A stretch of DNA of 61,318 nucleotides from CBDCBA01 sp965214125 (GTDB lineage Bacteria > Planctomycetota > Phycisphaerae > Tepidisphaerales > Tepidisphaeraceae). A program made the position numbers and the translations under genes. The stretch covers positions 1-61,318 of the forward strand of contig CBDCBA010000013.1 in NCBI GenBank assembly GCA_965214125.1. The letters run 5' to 3'. Numbering within the stretch: position 1 is the stretch's first letter; every line of letters begins with the position of its first letter. This document shows positions 51,107 to 60,133 of this stretch, in pieces. Under the pieces are notes generated by a model. The model made no database searches. It saw only the letters and a program-made list of their open reading frames with translations, and was not told the origin of the DNA.

Positions 51107-52504
51107 ATGACCAAACTGATCCAATTCACGCCCGCCGCGGGCGCCGTTCTTGCCGTTTCGCTTGCCGCCGCTCCCGTCGCTGCCCAGCAGTGGCGTGATG
51201 AGGCCAACGCCCGCATCGCCCAGCACCGCATGGGCGATTTGAACATCTCCGTGGTCGACGAGGACGGCAACGCCGTGCGCGGCGCGGACGTGCACGTGGC
51301 GATGCAGAAGCACTCCTTTATCTGGGGCACCAGCGCCGCCGGCCGGTGGATGACCGCCGACAACTACAACGGGCGCATCTACCGCGAGAAGATTGCCGAG
51401 AACTTCAACCACGCCGTGCTCTCGAACGATCTCAAGTGGCCCGCCTGGAACGGTGAGTGGTCTCACTACCCCAAGCAGCGCACCTTCGACGCGATCGACT
51501 GGTTTGACGCCCACGACATGCCCGTGCGCGGCCACAACCTCGCCTGGGCAACCTTCCGGCCCGAGCCGCAGCAGACGAACGAGGAAGCACACGGTGGCGA
51601 CCCGGACATCACCACGCTTAAGCAGCGCCTCTTCGACCACATCACCGACAAGGTCACGACCGTCGGCAACCGCGTCACGGAGTGGGACGCGATCAACCAC
51701 CCCGTCGGCTGGCGCAACGACAACTACGTGACCGCCATGGAGGACGCGGGCCTGTACGACGACGGGCGCGACTTCTACGTCGACCTGATCCAGCACGCCC
51801 GGTCGGTCGCCCCCGACGGCATGGAGATGTGGGTCAACGAGGACGGCATCCTCGCCGACATCAAGGACACGGCCAAGCAAAGCGTGGCCGATCAGTACTA
51901 CGACCAGATTCAGTACCTAATCGACAACGGCGCCGCCCCGGACGGCATCGGCATGCAGGGGCACTACATCCAGCCGTGGGGCCGCACGCCCTCGCCGGAG
52001 CAGATGTACGACCAGATCGACCGCTTCGCGCAGCTGATCCCCAAGATCCAGATCACCGAGCTCGACATCGACGTCGGCACCGACTTCGACCTCCAGGCCG
52101 AGGTGATGCGCGACGCCCTGACCGTCTTCTTCAGCCACGAGGCGATGGACGGCGTGTCGCTCTGGGGCATGTGGAAGGACAACGCCTGGCGCAAGAACGC
52201 GGCCCTTTACCTGAGCGACTGGACCGAGAAGCCCGCCCTGCACGCCTACCAGGATTTGGTCTTCGACCAGTGGTGGACCGACGAGATGCTCGACACCGAC
52301 GCCGAGGGCGACGCCGCCCTGCGGGCCTTCGCGGGCGAGTACCTCGTGACCGTCACCGTCGACGGCGAGGAGTACGAGCAGGAGCTGGTCCTCACCAACA
52401 ACGGCGGCTCGCTTCAGTTCATGATCGGCGCGCCCGTCCCCGAGCCGACGACGGCCGCCCTGCTGTTCGCCGGGCCCCTGATGCTCCTGCGCCGCCGGCG
52501 ATAG
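51107..52504 (+). CDS. Second GH10-like protein with PEP-CTERM tail, same acid/base replacement
   Basis: 465 residues from ATG 51107 (GAGAGGGA ribosome site; an ATG 15 bp upstream is less likely). It is a paralogue of the preceding gene from end to end: signal AVLAVSLAAAPVAAQ, FNHAVLSNDLKWPAWNGEWS, WDAINHPVGWRND with His198 in the acid/base position, QITELDIDVGTD with the nucleophile Glu318, LWGMWKDNAW. The tail VPEPTTAALLFAGPLMLLRR is PEP-CTERM. Tandem duplication is evident, with divergence throughout. A strong terminator follows. Confidence 0.88.
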   Translation: MTKLIQFTPAAGAVLAVSLAAAPVAAQQWRDEANARIAQHRMGDLNISVVDEDGNAVRGADVHVAMQKHSFIWGTSAAGRWMTADNYNGRIYREKIAENFNHAVLSNDLKWPAWNGEWSHYPKQRTFDAIDWFDAHDMPVRGHNLAWATFRPEPQQTNEEAHGGDPDITTLKQRLFDHITDKVTTVGNRVTEWDAINHPVGWRNDNYVTAMEDAGLYDDGRDFYVDLIQHARSVAPDGMEMWVNEDGILADIKDTAKQSVADQYYDQIQYLIDNGAAPDGIGMQGHYIQPWGRTPSPEQMYDQIDRFAQLIPKIQITELDIDVGTDFDLQAEVMRDALTVFFSHEAMDGVSLWGMWKDNAWRKNAALYLSDWTEKPALHAYQDLVFDQWWTDEMLDTDAEGDAALRAFAGEYLVTVTVDGEEYEQELVLTNNGGSLQFMIGAPVPEPTTAALLFAGPLMLLRRRR

Positions 52505-52529
52505 ATTCCGCCAACCCGCACGTTGGACG

Positions 52530-52556
52530 CGCCGCCCGGCCCTGCGCCGGGCGGCG
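52530..52556 (+). terminator. Hairpin after the GH10-like pair
   Basis: CGCCGCCCGGC (52530-52540) pairs perfectly with GCCGGGCGGCG (52546-52556) around a 5-base loop. It lies 26 bp after the second GH10 stop. There is no clear T-run after it, but the stem is very stable. Confidence 0.75.
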
Positions 52557-52604
52557 TGCGTTCGCCCGCTGCGGCCGGAGCGAACCTCGCATACGTTGCG
52601 GCCG

Positions 52605-53192
52605 ATGTTTCGCGCCCTGCGGGAAAAGACAAGGGCTTGGCTCGAGTCGCGGTGGATGATCCCGTCGTTGGCGGTCGCGTCGTTCCTCGAGTCGATCATC
52701 GTTCCGATCCCGCTCGAGGCGGTGCTCGTGCCGCTCATGCAAAAGCGCCGCGACCGCCTCTGGCTGCTGGCGACGATCGCCCTGCTCGGCTGCATCGCCG
52801 GCGCGGCGTTGGGCTACTACGTGGGCGCCCTCTTCATGGAGACGGCCGGGCAGTGGTTCGTCGAGCAGACTGGCCAGGAGCAGGCGCTCGCCGACGCGAA
52901 GGGGCTGATGGGGCGGCACGGCTTCTGGTTCGTGCTGGCGGTCAGCGTGATGCCGATCCCGTTCCAGATCGCGATGCTCGCCGCCGGCGCGACGGGGTAT
53001 CCGTTCTGGCTGTTCATGCTCGCCACGCTCCTGTCGCGCGGCGTGCGCTACTTCGGGCTGGCCGCGGCCGTCTGGTGGCTCGGCGACCGGGCCGAGGCCT
53101 TTGTCCGCAAGCACAAGGTCGCGACGACCGTTATCCTCGCCCTGATCGTCGCAGCGTTCTGGATCGGCTCAAGCCTGATCGGCAACCGCTAA
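52605..53192 (+). CDS. DedA/SNARE-associated (YqaA-like) membrane protein
   Basis: 195 residues. The family segments are ASFLESIIVPIPLEAVLVPL, ALLGCIAGAALGYYVGALFM, VLAVSVMPIPFQIAMLAAGA and LSRGVRYFGLAAAVWWLGD. The E-x-I-x-P-x-P and F-x-x-R-x-x-R-Y patterns mark a DedA-type transporter of lipid carriers or other substrates. The stop codon is inside a bidirectional hairpin. Confidence 0.9.
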   Translation: MFRALREKTRAWLESRWMIPSLAVASFLESIIVPIPLEAVLVPLMQKRRDRLWLLATIALLGCIAGAALGYYVGALFMETAGQWFVEQTGQEQALADAKGLMGRHGFWFVLAVSVMPIPFQIAMLAAGATGYPFWLFMLATLLSRGVRYFGLAAAVWWLGDRAEAFVRKHKVATTVILALIVAAFWIGSSLIGNR

Positions 53193-53234
53193 CGCCGGCC
53201 GATCACGACGCGAGGGGAGGGGGGGCCGGCGTTA
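53190..53234. terminator. Bidirectional hairpin shared by DedA and DUF4870 genes
   Basis: TAACGCCGGCC (53190-53200) and GGCCGGCGTTA (53224-53234) are perfect 11-bp complements with a 23-bp loop. The two TAA stops of the convergent genes form the outer ends of the stem. Confidence 0.82.
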
Positions 53235-53739
53235 CTTCACCAGCCGGATGGCGATCGGGTAGCGGTACGCCTCGCCACGGCTGCACGCGACGGCGCCGAG
53301 GATGCCGAAGATCACACCGACGATGAAGACCGGAACGAACAGCAGGCTGCCGATCCCGAAGGTCAGGCACGACAGCACGCTCACGCCGAGGTAGGCAAAC
53401 AACAGGGTCAGGTTGAAGTTGATCGCCTCCTTGCCCTGGTCGTCCAGGTACGGGCTCTCATCCTTCTTCACCAGCCAGACGATCAGCGGGCCGACCACGT
53501 TCGTGACGATGCCCAGCACGTGGGTCAGAAGCCCGAGGTTCTGGTCGTCTTTCGTCGGCGTCGGGCCGGCGTACGGGCCGGGGTAGCCCGTGCCCTAGCT
53601 CGGCGTCGCGTACGGCACCGTCGGCGCCGGCGGCGCGACCGCGGGATCACTTGGCGTCGTGCTCGACGGCGTGCTTGGTGGTGGTGGGGGGGGGTGGTGT
53701 CTGCTCCGGCGTGGACGTCTCGGTCGGATCGTTGCTCAT
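53232..53739 (-). CDS. DUF4870 membrane protein, N-terminus broken in this sequence
   Basis: The conserved part is NLGLLTHVLGIVTNVVGPLI, WLVKKDESPYLDDQGKEAIN, FLLF and the Cys-rich third helix. ATG 53739 begins MSNDPTETSTPEQTPPPP, a Pro-rich tail typical of the family. A run of nine G on the plus strand (53686-53694) puts the two parts in different frames, and TAG at 53595-53597 follows. If the run were one base different and TAG were TAC, a ~168-residue protein would result. As it stands only a 95-codon frame from GTG 53519 is intact. Confidence 0.72.
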
Positions 53740-53850
53740 GCGGCCAGTATGACGACGCGGCGGCGAACGGGAAACAACCCCCTTCCGGGCAACGCCTCGA
53801 CAGCGTCCAGCCCACAAAACAGCCCAGCCTGCCGCCGCGCGTTTGCCGTT

Positions 53851-55380
53851 CTACCGATACGCCACGTCGATGTTGCGGAACGCGCCCTTGGCGTGGTCGC
53901 GCTGAAACGCCGCGTGATCGCGCTTGAGGCGGTGCGTCGCCTCGCGGGCGTAGCGAACGATGTCGGAGACGAACAACGGCTCGGGCTGAACCGCCTTCAG
54001 GATCGCCGGCTCCACGTCGTAGTCGAGCGCGCCCATCTCGTCGCTGAGCGCGTGCGCGTGCGCCAGCGATCGGCCGCAGATTTTGGCGTACTTCTTCCAG
54101 CCAGGCTTGTCGAGGTCGTTGAGGTCGATGTCGTCCTTGAACGGCGGGCGCTCGCGGGTGAGGAAGCTTTTGCCCTCGAACTCGACGTTTCCGTAGAAGA
54201 CGTCGCCGCGCACGAGCTGCACCGCGTGGGCGTGGACGACCCGCGCGCCGCGGACGTCTTCATCGAACGGCGAGGGCGGCACCAGCCCCTCCATCGCCGA
54301 CCGCCGCGCCTGCTTGAACTCGACGATCACGTCGTCGCTCCCGTCCCGGTTGGGGCCCTCGATCAGCACGTAGTACCGCGGCAGCCCGAGCGACGCCGTC
54401 CCCTGCCCGCGCCGCATCGCCACGTCCTTCACGCGCATGCCCTCCGTCCTCTGGGGCACCTCGATCTGGTTCCGCTTCACCCACTGGTCGACCAGGCCCT
54501 GAAACTCCCCGCGACGCCGGCTGATCGGCACCAGTTCATCATCGTTGCGGAAGCCGCGCTTGTACTCGTCGAGGTAGTCGTCCTCGAGCCACGCCTCGCG
54601 GCTTTCCTGCGCGCCCTCAATGAGCTTGGCGATCATCTTGGGCGCGTTGTCGATGCGCGTCTGCTCCTCGCCCTCGGTGGCGTTCTCGGCGAACTCGCGC
54701 ACGCGCCCGATGTAGCCCGTGACGAACGCGCGGGCAATCTTGCGGCAGTCCCCCTTGTCGAGCCCGCCGACCTCGTTCGCGGCGATCAGGAAGCCAACCG
54801 CGCCGCGCTTCAGGTCCCACGTGAACGGCGCGTAGGCCGACTCGTCGAAGTCGTTCACGCCGAAGATCGGCACGTTGTCCGCATTGGGCATGACCCCGAA
54901 GTTGGCCGGGTGGACGTCGCCCAGGTTCAGCACGGTCGGCATCCACCCGTCCTGCCCGGCCATGTCGCGGTAAAAGAGCAACGCCGTGCCGCGGAAGAAG
55001 CTGAAGAGCGAGCCGGCAAGCTTGTCGAACTTGGTCTGCGCCTCCTCGTCGCGGCGGGAGATGCGCGTCTCGTGATCCTCGCGCAGCGTCTGGCGGACGT
55101 GCCGGCGGCGGTCGTCGCCGCGGAGCATGCGAGGGAGCATGACGAACTCCCCCCTCGCCGCGGCCTCGGCGAGCCGCCGGAACTGCTCGAAGCGCGACGC
55201 CGCCTGCTCGATGCTTCCGTCGTCCTCGGCCTCCTCTGCCTCGCCGGTGTCGCCCTCGGCCTCAAGGGCGCGGCGCAGTTGCCGCTTGCTCATCCCAGAC
55301 CGACCACTCATCCCGCGCCGCCTGGCGAGCTCGTACAGGTCCGCGCGGGTGGCGTCGTCCGGCGGGTTTCGATGGGCCAT
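53851..55380 (-). CDS. DUF2252 protein with N-terminal SAP/Rho-N-like motif
   Basis: 509 residues. The first ~45 residues (DLYELARRRGMSGRSGMSKR) resemble a SAP/Rho-N DNA- or RNA-binding helix-turn, followed by an acidic linker. DUF2252 begins near FEQFRRLAEAAARGEFVMLP, then has VLNLGDVHPANFG and VNDFDESAYAPFTWDLKR, a kinase-like fold with the H-P-x-N-x-G and F-D-x-D-type residues. Family members are assumed to phosphorylate an unknown substrate. Confidence 0.88.
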   Translation of the reverse strand: MAHRNPPDDATRADLYELARRRGMSGRSGMSKRQLRRALEAEGDTGEAEEAEDDGSIEQAASRFEQFRRLAEAAARGEFVMLPRMLRGDDRRRHVRQTLREDHETRISRRDEEAQTKFDKLAGSLFSFFRGTALLFYRDMAGQDGWMPTVLNLGDVHPANFGVMPNADNVPIFGVNDFDESAYAPFTWDLKRGAVGFLIAANEVGGLDKGDCRKIARAFVTGYIGRVREFAENATEGEEQTRIDNAPKMIAKLIEGAQESREAWLEDDYLDEYKRGFRNDDELVPISRRRGEFQGLVDQWVKRNQIEVPQRTEGMRVKDVAMRRGQGTASLGLPRYYVLIEGPNRDGSDDVIVEFKQARRSAMEGLVPPSPFDEDVRGARVVHAHAVQLVRGDVFYGNVEFEGKSFLTRERPPFKDDIDLNDLDKPGWKKYAKICGRSLAHAHALSDEMGALDYDVEPAILKAVQPEPLFVSDIVRYAREATHRLKRDHAAFQRDHAKGAFRNIDVAYR

Positions 55381-55428
55381 CGCACGAACCTAACAGGTGC
55401 GGGCCTGGAAACGCGATATAACGCCCGC

Positions 55429-56760
55429 ATGCGCCGCTTTCTGCTGCCAACCCTCCGCTCGCCCATCGCGACCGCCCTCATCGGCCACGCGCTCGCCGCC
55501 GCCGCGTGGTGGTGGGCAATGCCCGGCGGATTCGCGATCGGCAGCCCGCGCTTCTGGGTGAACAGCGTCTTCCCGCCCGCCGCCATCGTCGTCTCGATCG
55601 CGGGGCTCTACGGCATCGTCCGCCGCGCCCGGCTTGCAGCCGCGATCGCGATGGTGTTCGGCCTTGTCTGGATCGCCGCCGCCGTGTCGGGACGCATCGC
55701 CTACCCGATCTCGCTCCGCCTGCTCTTCGCCTTTCCGCTGATCGTCGGCCTCGTCGGCCTGCTGCTGGGCGTCCTTCTGTGGCGAGCGACGCGACCCGAC
55801 GCCGACGCGGCGGCACGTCGATTCACGCTCGGCCTCTACCTCCTCGGCGTTGCCGCCGTCGCGTTAGGGGCGTGGCTCCCCTGGACCCAGCGTGGCCCCG
55901 CTCCCAGCACCCTCGCGATCGAGCCGCCGCCCAACCTTGCGGGCACGCCGACGAGGTTCACCACGCTCACCACCGGCAGCGGCCGGTATTTTGCGCAGCT
56001 TGAGCCGACGCTGACCTTCATCAGCCGCAGCCCCGACCGCGCCTGGTCGCTGCTGGCCCCGCGCCGCGTCCGCCAGCAGCCGGTCCGCCGCCCGACCGGC
56101 GAGCCCGGCACCTGGATCGACGAGGCCCTCGACCCGATCAACCCTGACGGCGACGCCGTCAATCTCTTAGCCGAGCACCGCCTGACAATCGACACGAGCG
56201 AACGCACGAGCGAGATCGACGGCGTCGCCTCGCTTGACCGGCCGGTCTGGTCACACCTGAACAGTTACGCGCTGCTCCTGTTCAGCGGGCACGAGCGGCT
56301 GTCGGTCGCCTTCTCGCCGACGGGCGAGACGCGGTTCGACGTGCTGCCAAGCGATTATCCCGTCGGCCGCCCGTCGCGCTTCGCCTGCCTGCTGCCGGGC
56401 GATCGCTTCGTCGTGCTTGAGGCCGCCAGCGCCGAGAAGGGCCCGTTCACCGAACTCGCGAGCGCACCCTTGGCCCGCGACGAGCCGGTGACGCTCACGT
56501 TCTTCGACGGCGACACGCCGATCGCCATCTGGACGCTGCACGATTTCGCCGCCCACGCCAGCACCGCTCCCTCTCCCACGGCCGGGCACGGCGTGCCGCA
56601 GAACGCGATCCGGTTCACGCTCGAAGGGACCGCACCCCGGAGCCCGGCGGCCCTGTACGTCACCCTGGCCGGCACAGGCGTCGGCCGCGGGTACGACACG
56701 GTCGCCCACGCCCCCGGCGCCTACCGCACCCGCCACACGTGGCAATGGCTGGCGGAGTAG
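55429..56760 (+). CDS. Membrane protein with four N-terminal helices and soluble C-terminal domain
   Basis: 443 residues from ATG 55429. Four or five transmembrane helices occupy residues 10-160 (LIGHALAAAAWWWAMPGG, PPAAIVVSIAGLYGIVRRAR, LLFAFPLIVGLVGLLLGVLL, LYLLGVAAVALGAWLPW). The rest (160-443) is strand-rich (LTFISRSPDRAWSLLAPRRV, RFVVLEAASAEKGPFTELAS). I find no known domain. It is divergent from DUF2252 across ~50 bp and 86 bp upstream of CIA30. Confidence 0.7.
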   Translation: MRRFLLPTLRSPIATALIGHALAAAAWWWAMPGGFAIGSPRFWVNSVFPPAAIVVSIAGLYGIVRRARLAAAIAMVFGLVWIAAAVSGRIAYPISLRLLFAFPLIVGLVGLLLGVLLWRATRPDADAAARRFTLGLYLLGVAAVALGAWLPWTQRGPAPSTLAIEPPPNLAGTPTRFTTLTTGSGRYFAQLEPTLTFISRSPDRAWSLLAPRRVRQQPVRRPTGEPGTWIDEALDPINPDGDAVNLLAEHRLTIDTSERTSEIDGVASLDRPVWSHLNSYALLLFSGHERLSVAFSPTGETRFDVLPSDYPVGRPSRFACLLPGDRFVVLEAASAEKGPFTELASAPLARDEPVTLTFFDGDTPIAIWTLHDFAAHASTAPSPTAGHGVPQNAIRFTLEGTAPRSPAALYVTLAGTGVGRGYDTVAHAPGAYRTRHTWQWLAE

Positions 56761-56846
56761 GGCTCGCGCTGCTTGCAAGGTTCTCGCTCACGCCCAAACC
56801 ACAACGCAACAAGATTGCCTGGCACGCGGCGTGCAGCGGATTAAAC

Positions 56847-57422
56847 ATGCAGTTCGCTTGCCTTCCTGTCCTTGGCCTGTTCCTCCTTGGCGTCGCCGCC
56901 GCCCCGTCCACCATGCCCGACGCGACCCGCCTGACCGACTTCGACGACGCCGACGCCAACGCCCGGTGGGAGATGACCAACGACAACGTCATGGGCGGCC
57001 AAAGCGACGGCGACGTACGCTTCGAAGACGGCACCATGACCTTCTTTGGCGACATCAACACCGACGGCGGCGGGTTCTCCAGCGTGCGCCTGCCGATCGA
57101 GCAAGGAACGCTCGAAGGTGTGAACTCAATCGTCCTGCGCGTCAAGCCCGACGATCGCGGGCCCTACCGCCTGATCGTCACCGACACCGCCGGGCGCGGC
57201 CGGGATGGCCCGCACCGGGCCGACCTCGAGTTCCCCCAGCCCGCCGGCGAGTGGCAGATCGTCACCGTCAATCTCAACGCCCTGACCCCGACCTTCCACG
57301 GCGAGCCCGTCGACGCCTCGCCGCTCGATCCGGCCAAGGCCGTCCAGATCGGCTTCATCCTCAACGACACCGGCGACGGGCCGTTCGCGTTGCAAATCGA
57401 CTGGATCGACCTCGCCCGTTGA
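56847..57422 (+). CDS. CIA30-like protein
   Basis: 191 residues from ATG 56847. The hydrophobic signal is FACLPVLGLFLLGVAAAPS. The CIA30 fold is recognised by TDFDDADANARWEMTNDNVM, GGQSDGDVRFEDGTMTFFGD and GGFSSVRLPIEQ, with the C-terminal QIGFILNDTGDGPFALQIDW. The domain is a galactose-binding-like jelly roll, named for mitochondrial complex I assembly. In bacteria its role is unknown. A second, broken copy of its 3' end lies at 61201-61318. Confidence 0.85.
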   Translation: MQFACLPVLGLFLLGVAAAPSTMPDATRLTDFDDADANARWEMTNDNVMGGQSDGDVRFEDGTMTFFGDINTDGGGFSSVRLPIEQGTLEGVNSIVLRVKPDDRGPYRLIVTDTAGRGRDGPHRADLEFPQPAGEWQIVTVNLNALTPTFHGEPVDASPLDPAKAVQIGFILNDTGDGPFALQIDWIDLAR

Positions 57423-57631
57423 GATCGGCAACGCTCGGCGCGGGGTCGGCCGCGTCGGGGTCGCGATTGCATCTGAGGCCACTTGCGTTAACCTGCCGCA
57501 TCGCGCGGCCTGGAGAGGAACCGGCCGATTGGTCGGTCTGCGCGATGGGCTGTCGCCGAGTTTTTGTCGCCCGCGTCTCCTGTGCGGGCGGGCTTGGTGG
57601 AGCGGACTTTGGCTCTCTGAGGAGGAATTGC

Positions 57632-59947
57632 GTGAATCATTCCCTTTCGCTCGGCCGCGCCGGGCGTTCCCATCGTGCCGACTCCCTCGCGTCCCGCCGG
57701 CCCGTGGTCGAGCGACTCGAAGACCGCCGCCTGCTGGCAACCTTTGCCACCGGCGAGATCGTGCAGTTCGAGAGCGTTCGCTACGACGGCCGCTACCTCG
57801 ACGGCGACCAGGAGGGCGGGAGCTTCGAGGTCGACACCCGCAGCAACAGCGGCAGCACGGACACCGACTGGCGCGTCCGCAGCGACGGCAACGGGATCTA
57901 CAGCTTCGAGAACGTCCGGTACGGCGGCCGCTGGCTCGACGGCGACACCGGCGGCAACGTCGACCTGCGCGGCAGCGACAAGTACACCGACACGGACTGG
58001 CGGCTGACCAACGTCGGCGGCGACGTCTACCGCCTGGAGAACGTGCGCTTCGCCGGCAGCTATCTCGATGCCGACGACCGCAGCACCGGCTGGGATGTCG
58101 ACCTGAACTCCCTCTCGGACGACACCGACATCCAGTGGAGGATCACGCGGCTCGGCGGCGGCCAGGAGACCTTCGGCAACGGCGGCAACCCGTGGAGCGT
58201 GGGCAGCAGCGGCGCCCGGCGCATCCAGGTCGAGAACTTCGATGCCGGCGGCAACGGCGTGGCGTGGAACGAGACCGACACCGTCAACCGCGCCGGCGGC
58301 ACCTATCGACAGGACGCCGCGGGCGTCGACGTCTTTGGCAGCAACGCCCCCTGGGGCGGCATCGGCTACTTCGACCAGGGGGAGTGGCTTGAGTACACCA
58401 TCAACGTCGCCAGCGCCGGCCAGCACACGCTCACCCTGCGCGGCGCGGTGAATGGGCCGGGCAACTTCCGCGCCACCTTCGACGGCAGCAACAAGACCGG
58501 CGACGTCTCCTTCGGCAGCACCGGCAGTTGGAACAGCTACGCGACGCGCAGCTTCACCGTCGACCTCCCCGCCGGCCAGCAGGTGCTGCGGCTCCAGAAG
58601 GTCAACGGCAACGGGGTCAACCTCGACTGGATCGAGCTCGAGAAGCAGTCGAGCGGCGCGAACGGCCTCATCAGCGTTGCCGAACTGAACGACCGCGGCA
58701 GCGGCTACGCCTACGCCGACGCCCTGCTGACCAACCAGGCGACGATGAACAGCCAAATCGAGGCCCAGTACCTCGAGTGGCGCAACAACTACCGCCAGAC
58801 CGTGCCGGCAAGCTACCGCAACGCCAACGGCGGCGGGACGATGTACTTCGTCACCGGCTTCGATCAGGACTTCGCCCAAGTCGGCGCCGCCGTCAGCGAG
58901 GGCCTGGGCTACGGCCTGATCCTCAGCGCGCTTTACGGCGACAAGAATACCTTCGACGGCATCTGGAACTACGCCAAGACCAAGCTCAACGCCAATGGCC
59001 TGATGGAGTGGCTCTACTACGCCGACGGCACGACGGTCCAGACGATTCCCAACGGCGGCGGCACCGGTCGCGCCAACGCCACCGACGCCGACATCGACGC
59101 CGCCTACGGCCTGCTCGTCGCCGCCGTCCGCTGGGGCAACGCTTACGCCGACGACGCCCGCGACCTGATCGGCAACATCCTCGCGCACAACGTCGACTCC
59201 CAGAATCGCCTGCTCAGCGGTGACTACCCGCCGGGCAACACGCTCAACACCAGCTATCAGGCGCCCGGCTACTTCCGGGCTTTTGCCGACTTCACCGGCG
59301 TGTCGCGTTGGGACGCCGTCGCCGACAAGTCCGCCGGCATGGTGCGGGCAAACCAACTCGACATCATCAACCGTTTCAACGGCGGCAACGCCAACGCGGG
59401 CGGTGCGGGGCTCAACAGCCACGACATGGACCGCTACAATTTCCGCGTGCCGGCCGACAACTCGCTCGGCGGGCGGTACGGCAACGTCAGCTGGAATGCT
59501 GACGCCGCCCGCAGCCCGTGGCGGATGGCCACCAGCGTCGCCTGGTACGACGACTCCGTCGCCCGCGCGAACGTGGACGCCTTCAACAACTTTGTTCGCC
59601 GCCAAGGCATCAACAGCGTCCACGCCGAGTACAACGTCTACGGCCAAAACGCCTACAACTGGACCAACTCCGGCTGGACGTACAACAGCGTTGCCAGCGG
59701 CATGCTCCTCAGTGGCAGCCAGAGCGAACGCACCGCGGCATGGAACAAGCTCGCCGACAGCGCCGATGATGGCTACTACTACGGCAGCCTCAAGGCCATC
59801 GGCATGATGACCGCCGGCGGCTGGTTCAAGAATCTCGTCGCCAACGCCCCGCCAACGCTCCGGCCGAATCCGTCCGCCCGTCAGACGGCGGCGTGGCAGC
59901 CGCGGGCGGCGACGCGCGGTCCTACTTCTTCGACGTCTCCACCGTAA
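57632..59947 (+). CDS. Secreted GH8 glycoside hydrolase with CBM6 and trefoil-like repeats
   Basis: 771 residues from GTG 57632, ribosome site GAGGAGG. VVERLEDRRLLATFATG is the planctomycete N-terminal motif. Three repeats of ~40 residues follow (FESVRYDGRYLDGDQEGG, FENVRYGGRWLDGDTGGN, LENVRFAGSYLDADD), a beta-trefoil-like lectin. Next is a CBM6 (IQVENFDAGGNGVAWNETDT, GYFDQGEWLEYTINV). The GH8 barrel has AVSEGLGYGLILSALYGDKN, with the acid Glu, and ATDADIDAAYGLLVAAV, with the base Asp. GH8 enzymes cut beta-1,4 glucan, chitosan or xylan. The C-terminus is Pro/Arg-rich and may reflect a frame change near 59851. Confidence 0.9.
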   Translation: MNHSLSLGRAGRSHRADSLASRRPVVERLEDRRLLATFATGEIVQFESVRYDGRYLDGDQEGGSFEVDTRSNSGSTDTDWRVRSDGNGIYSFENVRYGGRWLDGDTGGNVDLRGSDKYTDTDWRLTNVGGDVYRLENVRFAGSYLDADDRSTGWDVDLNSLSDDTDIQWRITRLGGGQETFGNGGNPWSVGSSGARRIQVENFDAGGNGVAWNETDTVNRAGGTYRQDAAGVDVFGSNAPWGGIGYFDQGEWLEYTINVASAGQHTLTLRGAVNGPGNFRATFDGSNKTGDVSFGSTGSWNSYATRSFTVDLPAGQQVLRLQKVNGNGVNLDWIELEKQSSGANGLISVAELNDRGSGYAYADALLTNQATMNSQIEAQYLEWRNNYRQTVPASYRNANGGGTMYFVTGFDQDFAQVGAAVSEGLGYGLILSALYGDKNTFDGIWNYAKTKLNANGLMEWLYYADGTTVQTIPNGGGTGRANATDADIDAAYGLLVAAVRWGNAYADDARDLIGNILAHNVDSQNRLLSGDYPPGNTLNTSYQAPGYFRAFADFTGVSRWDAVADKSAGMVRANQLDIINRFNGGNANAGGAGLNSHDMDRYNFRVPADNSLGGRYGNVSWNADAARSPWRMATSVAWYDDSVARANVDAFNNFVRRQGINSVHAEYNVYGQNAYNWTNSGWTYNSVASGMLLSGSQSERTAAWNKLADSADDGYYYGSLKAIGMMTAGGWFKNLVANAPPTLRPNPSARQTAAWQPRAATRGPTSSTSPP

Positions 59948-60048
59948 CGGCGAGCAAATCCCTCTTCGCCGACACGCCCATCGCCGACGACAGAACCGCG
60001 CCGAACTCGACGTTGTGTGACAACAACCTCGGAGAAATTCATCATCGC

Positions 60049-60077
60049 ACGCCCACTGCGTCATCCGCAGTGGGCGT
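60049..60077 (+). terminator. Terminator after the GH8 gene
   Basis: ACGCCCACTGCG (60049-60060) pairs exactly with CGCAGTGGGCGT (60066-60077) around a 5-base loop, followed by CGTTCGTTC. It is ~100 bp after the GH8 stop. Its presence argues against reading that gene through to a later frame. Confidence 0.8.
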
Positions 60078-60133
60078 CGTTCGTTCCTACGCGCGGCGAA
60101 CTCCTTCAACCGCACCGACGCCGCTGGCCTTAG

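Noticed and set aside
53659..55428. Long plus-strand frame opposite DUF2252
   Set aside because: It is the antisense of a protein with clear DUF2252 motifs, and its composition (Arg, Val, His-rich) is typical of shadow frames.
57560..57600. Riboswitch in the GH8 leader
   Set aside because: There is a hairpin (CGCCCGC/GCGGGCG) but no resemblance to a known aptamer core.
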